Source: an uncultured Eubacteriales bacterium (GTDB taxonomy: Bacteria > Bacillota > Clostridia > Oscillospirales > CAG-272). Taken from it: a stretch of 8,842 nucleotides of DNA. The DNA is taken from the NCBI GenBank assembly GCA_900556615.1, contig USPP01000047.1, positions 1 to 8,842 of the forward strand, in the 5' to 3' direction. Below the pieces are notes generated by a model that was not told where the DNA came from, did not search any database, and saw nothing but the letters and a program-made list of their open reading frames with translations. A program made the translations under genes and the position numbers. The stretch's first letter is position 1; each line of letters begins with the position of its first letter. Shown here one piece after another: positions 6,196 through 8,842 of the stretch.

Positions 6196-7083
6196 TTAGT
6201 CTGCAAGATAATATACCGATGTGTTCGGAGCATTAAACCATGCGGTATCGGCAAACAGCGCCTGTGTACTTCCGTTGTGGTCAAGAATGACATTGACGAG
6301 AGCAAGCTCTGTTCCTGCTTCAAGCTTGATAGCGGGATCCGCTTTTGCAAATGCAGCGGTGTCGATGCGGCACTCGATTATATAACCGGTTTCAGTTTTC
6401 GAGGAAGCTATGGCAGCGTCGGGTACATCTTTACCGGTGCTTCCGTTTCCGTAAATGAAATGTTCGCCGATATATGCTTTTCCGTCATCTGCTTCAGGAC
6501 ACAAAGAGAAGAAGAAGAGCTTTCCGACAGCGCCTGCGGTACAGGTTTTATCGATATAAATGGCAATCTGAGCTCCGTCCTTCGAATTGTAGCTTCCGTT
6601 GCCAGCTACATGCTTTGATGAAGGGGTGGCGTCATTTATTTCTGCACAGACATAAAGTCCGTTTTCATCCCAAAGATATCTGAAGGTAGCGCCTTGGCAA
6701 ACAATTTTTCCTCCTGCAACTTCAACCGTATTCTCATTGGTAAGAGTACGTGTCAGAGCGTCTTTCCATTCGTCCTCTGAGCAGGTACCGTCTATAACAG
6801 GAGCGGTTGTTGCTTTCGGAATTTCATATTCTGCTTTTTCAAGCGGATCTATATTTTGTACAGGATCGGTTTCAGGTTCATCCGTGGTTTCTGCTTTAGA
6901 ATCGGAGGTTTCTGCTTTAGATTCTGAGGAAGTATCATTGGAAGTGTCACTATCCTTATTTTCCGATGTTGTTGTATTGTTCTGTGTTCCGGTATCTTTT
7001 TCGTTCGGATCGGTATTGTTGCACGCCGTAAACACGGACAATGCTACCAATACAGCAGCAAGAAAAATTGAGACTTTTTTCAT
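6196..7083 (-). CDS. Surface lipoprotein with CBM9-like domain
   Basis: A 295-residue exported protein. Residues 1-20 form a signal peptide (MKKVSIFLAAVLVALSVFTA) followed by Cys21, a lipobox-type site (F-T-A-C, with Phe rather than the usual Leu at -3), so it should be tethered to the outer face of the membrane. Residues 22-85 are a low-complexity Ser/Thr/Asp/Glu/Asn linker. Residues 86-295 look like a family 9 carbohydrate-binding/DOMON-like module: APVIDGTCSEDEW near 94-106, FRYLWDENGLYVCAEINDA at 134-152, DGAQIAIYIDKT at 169-180, ETGYIIECRID at 231-241. Such modules usually accompany xylanases and other glycan enzymes; here the module stands alone with no catalytic domain. GGAGAG lies about 7 bases before the ATG. 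Binding glycans is inferred from the fold family; another surface role is possible. Confidence 0.8.
   Translation of the reverse strand: MKKVSIFLAAVLVALSVFTACNNTDPNEKDTGTQNNTTTSENKDSDTSNDTSSESKAETSDSKAETTDEPETDPVQNIDPLEKAEYEIPKATTAPVIDGTCSEDEWKDALTRTLTNENTVEVAGGKIVCQGATFRYLWDENGLYVCAEINDATPSSKHVAGNGSYNSKDGAQIAIYIDKTCTAGAVGKLFFFSLCPEADDGKAYIGEHFIYGNGSTGKDVPDAAIASSKTETGYIIECRIDTAAFAKADPAIKLEAGTELALVNVILDHNGSTQALFADTAWFNAPNTSVYYLAD
6886..6927 (-). repeat. 21-bp tandem duplication in the lipoprotein linker
   Basis: Units 6886-6906 and 6907-6927 agree at 19 of 21 bases and encode two seven-residue repeats around SKAET. It lies in the flexible linker, so copy number could vary between strains without breaking the frame. 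Confidence 0.75.
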
Positions 7084-7170
7084 AATTAACTCTCCTAAAT
7101 TTCATTTAGTAATTAGTATAATTTACTATATTATAATCTTATGAATTGCCTATTAACCGCCGTTGATATT

Positions 7171-7199
7171 ATTGTAAAAAAATATGTTTATCCCTACAA
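7171..7199 (-). promoter_or_regulatory. Candidate promoter of the lipoprotein gene
   Basis: On the minus strand, TTGTAG (7194-7199), a 17-base spacer and TACAAT (7171-7176). A second perfect TATAAT lies closer to the gene at 7130-7135 but has no good -35. The -35 of the first candidate is close to or at the edge of the repeat-bearing intergenic segment. Confidence 0.35.
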
Positions 7200-7304
7200 G
7201 GAAGCATGGCATAGGACAATATCGCCAGGTTCACGAATTGCGCCTTAATGATACATCTGTGGGAAATTCATTTTCTGTCATACTTCGCAAATTTCGTCGG
7301 CAGA

Positions 7305-7391
7305 GGAGTCACTCTTGCCTTCTCAATTGGTATCGTTTGACGAAAAATATGACTTGCGCATCTACATCGTCGGAACCCAGCGGTATTGCTT
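7305..7391. repeat. Diverged interspersed repeat, copy B
   Basis: Aligns with 1844-1930: a roughly 42-base block with about three quarters identity, a spacer of similar length, then the identical 12-mer gcggtattgctt at 7380-7391. The sequence to its left (7195-7304) has no counterpart I can align in copy A, apart from a short match around tcggcaga. The 7084-7469 gap otherwise holds the lipoprotein promoter region and no gene. Confidence 0.55.
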
Positions 7392-7469
7392 CGATATGAA
7401 ACGATAAAAAATCAGCGATTATCGGCATAAAAATTTTAATATGAATAGGAGATTACAGTTTTCTGTGAT

Positions 7470-7796
7470 TTAAAGCCATCGTATTAATATCATACAGCAA
7501 GCTGTTCCGCCCGCTACGCTTAACAAAGTATTTTTCTTCCAAAGATGGAGGAGCGCCGTGACCGCAACCGAAAGAAGTTGAGGGATAAAAGCAGAAGCCG
7601 TATCGAATCGGATTTCGCGCAGGCAATAGACAACGAGCGTAAGAATGACAGCGGTAGGAAGATATTTTCCTATATAGACGATGATGTTGGGAAGCTTTCC
7701 TTTACGGAAAACAAGAAAGGGAAGGAGGCGTTCTGAAAAGGTACAAAGAGCACAGATTGCGATAATGAGTATCGATTGTTCGGTTGAAACAGTCAT
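7470..7796 (-). CDS. azlD: AzlD family branched-chain amino acid transport subunit
   Basis: A 108-residue membrane protein with four hydrophobic segments, the usual size of AzlD (PF05437; YgaH in Escherichia coli). The N-terminal half carries the family pattern CTFSERLLPFLVF, followed by IGKYLPTAVILTLVVYCLRE, where AzlD proteins have conserved Arg-Pro and P-x-A motifs. With AzlC it forms a two-component exporter of branched-chain amino acids. Its ATG overlaps the azlC stop by four bases (ATGA at 7793-7796), indicating translational coupling. No convincing terminator follows: only a weak 4-bp stem with a T-run near 7405-7421. Confidence 0.88.
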   Translation of the reverse strand: MTVSTEQSILIIAICALCTFSERLLPFLVFRKGKLPNIIVYIGKYLPTAVILTLVVYCLREIRFDTASAFIPQLLSVAVTALLHLWKKNTLLSVAGGTACCMILIRWL

Positions 7797-8494
7797 GATT
7801 TTTCCTTTTTTTCTATTTTATTTTTGACAGCGACCAGCATTGCAACGGTTAGTATCAGCGAAGGAAGGAGAAAGGAATCTCTTCCGAAAATTGCCAGGCA
7901 CAAGACAGAGGAAATCAGAGAGATAACTGCGGAGAGCTTGGAATCGGACGCTTTGATCCTTTCCACGAGAATAACCGTGAACAGTGCCGTAAGCGCAAAA
8001 TCTATACCGTCTGTGTTAAAAGTTATGAGTTGTCCGATAATTCCTCCGAGTATGGAAAAGGTTATCCAATAAATCCAGATAAGAGCTGTTGAGAAAATAT
8101 GTACATATTTTTCGTTGATTTCTTTTTCCGGAGTATATGAGCATAGAAGAGAATAGCTTTCGTCCGACATTCCATATATGAGAAAATATTTTGAAAAACC
8201 GTATCCGCGGAATTTTTCTACAAAAGATAAACCGTAGAAAATGTGCCGACTGTTCAGAAGAAGTGCGGTTACTGCTATCAATGAGATTGGCGTACCTTCT
8301 GAAAAAAAGGATACCATAAGCATTTGAAGGGAGCCGGCATATACAAAGAGGCTTGTAAAAGCGGACCATATAAAATTATATCCTGCTTTTGACATCAGGA
8401 TACCGAAGGCTATACCGAGCGGGAAATATCCGATCATAATGGGTATGCTTCTTTTTACCGAGAATTGAAAGCTTTTTTTCACTGTATTTGACAT
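7793..8494 (-). CDS. azlC: AzlC family branched-chain amino acid exporter subunit
   Basis: A 233-residue membrane protein, the usual length of AzlC (PF03591; YgaZ in Escherichia coli), the large subunit of the export pair. Family signatures are visible in order: IPIMIGYFPLGIAFGILMSK near residues 18-37, FVYAGSLQMLMV near 50-61, LLLNSRHIFYGLSF near 79-92 and the acidic MSDESYSL near 109-116. About seven hydrophobic segments follow the pattern of the family, ending in a Lys/Glu-rich cytosolic tail (KNKIEKKEKS). AAGGA sits about six bases before the ATG. The region upstream is AT-rich with no clear -35/-10 pair, then carries the hairpin repeats at 8584-8670. Confidence 0.92.
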   Translation of the reverse strand: MSNTVKKSFQFSVKRSIPIMIGYFPLGIAFGILMSKAGYNFIWSAFTSLFVYAGSLQMLMVSFFSEGTPISLIAVTALLLNSRHIFYGLSFVEKFRGYGFSKYFLIYGMSDESYSLLCSYTPEKEINEKYVHIFSTALIWIYWITFSILGGIIGQLITFNTDGIDFALTALFTVILVERIKASDSKLSAVISLISSVLCLAIFGRDSFLLPSLILTVAMLVAVKNKIEKKEKS

Positions 8495-8583
8495 TTTGGT
8501 TCCTTAATGAGAGATAATTATGTAAAGTTTTTATGAAGTTTAATATTTATTTTTTAGTTGTGGGGTTAAATAATAATTTAGCA

Positions 8584-8670
8584 GACTCTTGAAAGAGTCG
8601 GGAGAACTTTTTTTGGCATTATAATGTTGTTGACTCTTTAAAGAATCGAGAGAACGGTTTTTTCGGCATT
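8584..8670. repeat. Two tandem 37-39-base repeats with hairpins
   Basis: Copy 1 (8584-8620) and copy 2 (8632-8670) begin 48 bases apart and differ at only a handful of positions. Each starts with a small hairpin (gactct / agagtc in copy 1; the second copy has one mismatch), then g-rgagaac, a T-run and ggcatt. A hairpin followed by a T-run resembles a terminator on the plus strand, in tandem. A palindromic TATAAT-like box (cattataatg) lies between the copies. Confidence 0.55.
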
Positions 8671-8704
8671 CTTTGCACGTGCGCGAATAGGAATTTAGTT
8701 ACAC

Positions 8705-8836
8705 TAAAAACGCCCGCCCGATTTTCTTTCTTCCAAGAAATGAAAATGACAGAATCCGCTTCGCGGAATCTGTAAAAAGAAAGAACTGCAAGGGGAAGAA
8801 CCTGAGCGTTTTTCAGCAAAAGCAGAAAAACTGCTC
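8705..8836. other. Potentially structured non-coding region
   Basis: It contains two strong hairpins: 8749-8773 (11-bp arms, one A-A mismatch, 3-base loop) and 8804-8836 (seven- and two-bp stem parts with an A-A mismatch, aaaa loop, plus an outer gagc/gctc). In addition aaaaacgc (8705-8712) can pair with gcgttttt (8806-8813), and a ctttctt/aagaaag pair can enclose the first hairpin, giving alternative folds. No convincing open reading frame covers it. The window ends inside or just after it. Confidence 0.35.
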
Positions 8837-8842
8837 AATGGT

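Noticed and set aside
6737..7144. 135-codon plus-strand frame opposite the lipoprotein
   Set aside because: A Ser/Val-rich frame that arises from the reverse complement of the Ser/Thr/Asp/Glu linker codons; the minus strand has a signal peptide, lipobox and ribosome binding site.
7184..7399. 71-codon plus-strand frame in the repeat-bearing gap
   Set aside because: It covers copy B of the interspersed repeat, copy A of which is non-coding, and has no ribosome binding site or motif.
8619..8819. 66-codon minus-strand frame with TTG start
   Set aside because: It runs through hairpin repeats, starts with an uncommon codon without a ribosome binding site, and has no recognisable domain.
8495..8842. 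T-box or amino-acid riboswitch before azlC
   Set aside because: I looked for the T-box consensus (GGTGGNACCGCG-like) and known leader features and found none on the minus strand.

Overview
The window looks like a chromosomal segment of a gut-type member of the Clostridia (Firmicutes), probably near the Ruminococcaceae/Oscillospiraceae. This rests on the moderate-to-low G+C, AGGAG-type ribosome binding sites, the style of the gyrase C-terminus, AzlC/AzlD, a TIGR01212-type radical SAM protein, an IS1182-family remnant and abundant hairpin repeats. I cannot name a genus from the sequence alone.

Layout, left to right. (1) Positions 1-1271 (+) hold the C-terminal half of gyrA, closed by a 14-bp perfect hairpin. 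(2) Positions 1333-1945 are a graveyard: the C-terminal end of an IS1182-like transposase on the minus strand, two related long hairpin repeats in inverted orientation, a third hairpin, and a diverged repeat that recurs near 7305-7391. (3) Positions 2013-4253 (+) are a two-gene unit, a radical SAM protein of the YhcC/TIGR01212 family followed after 33 bases by a 12-helix MFS transporter, ending in a strong terminator usable from both sides. (4) Positions 4345-4712 carry no convincing gene but have a good plus-strand promoter followed by a small hairpin. (5) Positions 4713-5917 (-) are an AT-rich unit with a consensus extended -10 promoter: a GNAT acetyltransferase gene broken by one in-frame TAA, then an intact SAM-dependent methyltransferase. 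(6) Positions 5982-6149 contain a protein-like reading frame with no start, possibly a remnant. (7) Positions 6196-7083 (-) encode a lipoprotein with a CBM9-like domain on a Ser/Thr/Asp/Glu-rich linker, with a terminator at 6098-6136. (8) Positions 7470-8494 (-) hold azlC-azlD, a two-component branched-chain amino acid exporter, overlapping by four bases. (9) Positions 8495-8842 are gene-free and unusually rich in hairpins, including two tandem 37-39-base repeats.

The genes do not form one pathway. The units are housekeeping topology control (gyrA), a probable RNA or protein-modifying radical enzyme with a linked transporter, a small modification module that is decaying, a surface carbohydrate-binding candidate, and amino acid export. 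The most unusual material is non-coding: paired hairpin repeats by the IS remnant, a repeat shared between two distant intergenic regions, the single-stop GNAT gene, and the structured region upstream of azlC. I found no CRISPR array, rRNA, tRNA or recognised riboswitch, and nothing I can defend as a complete new system.
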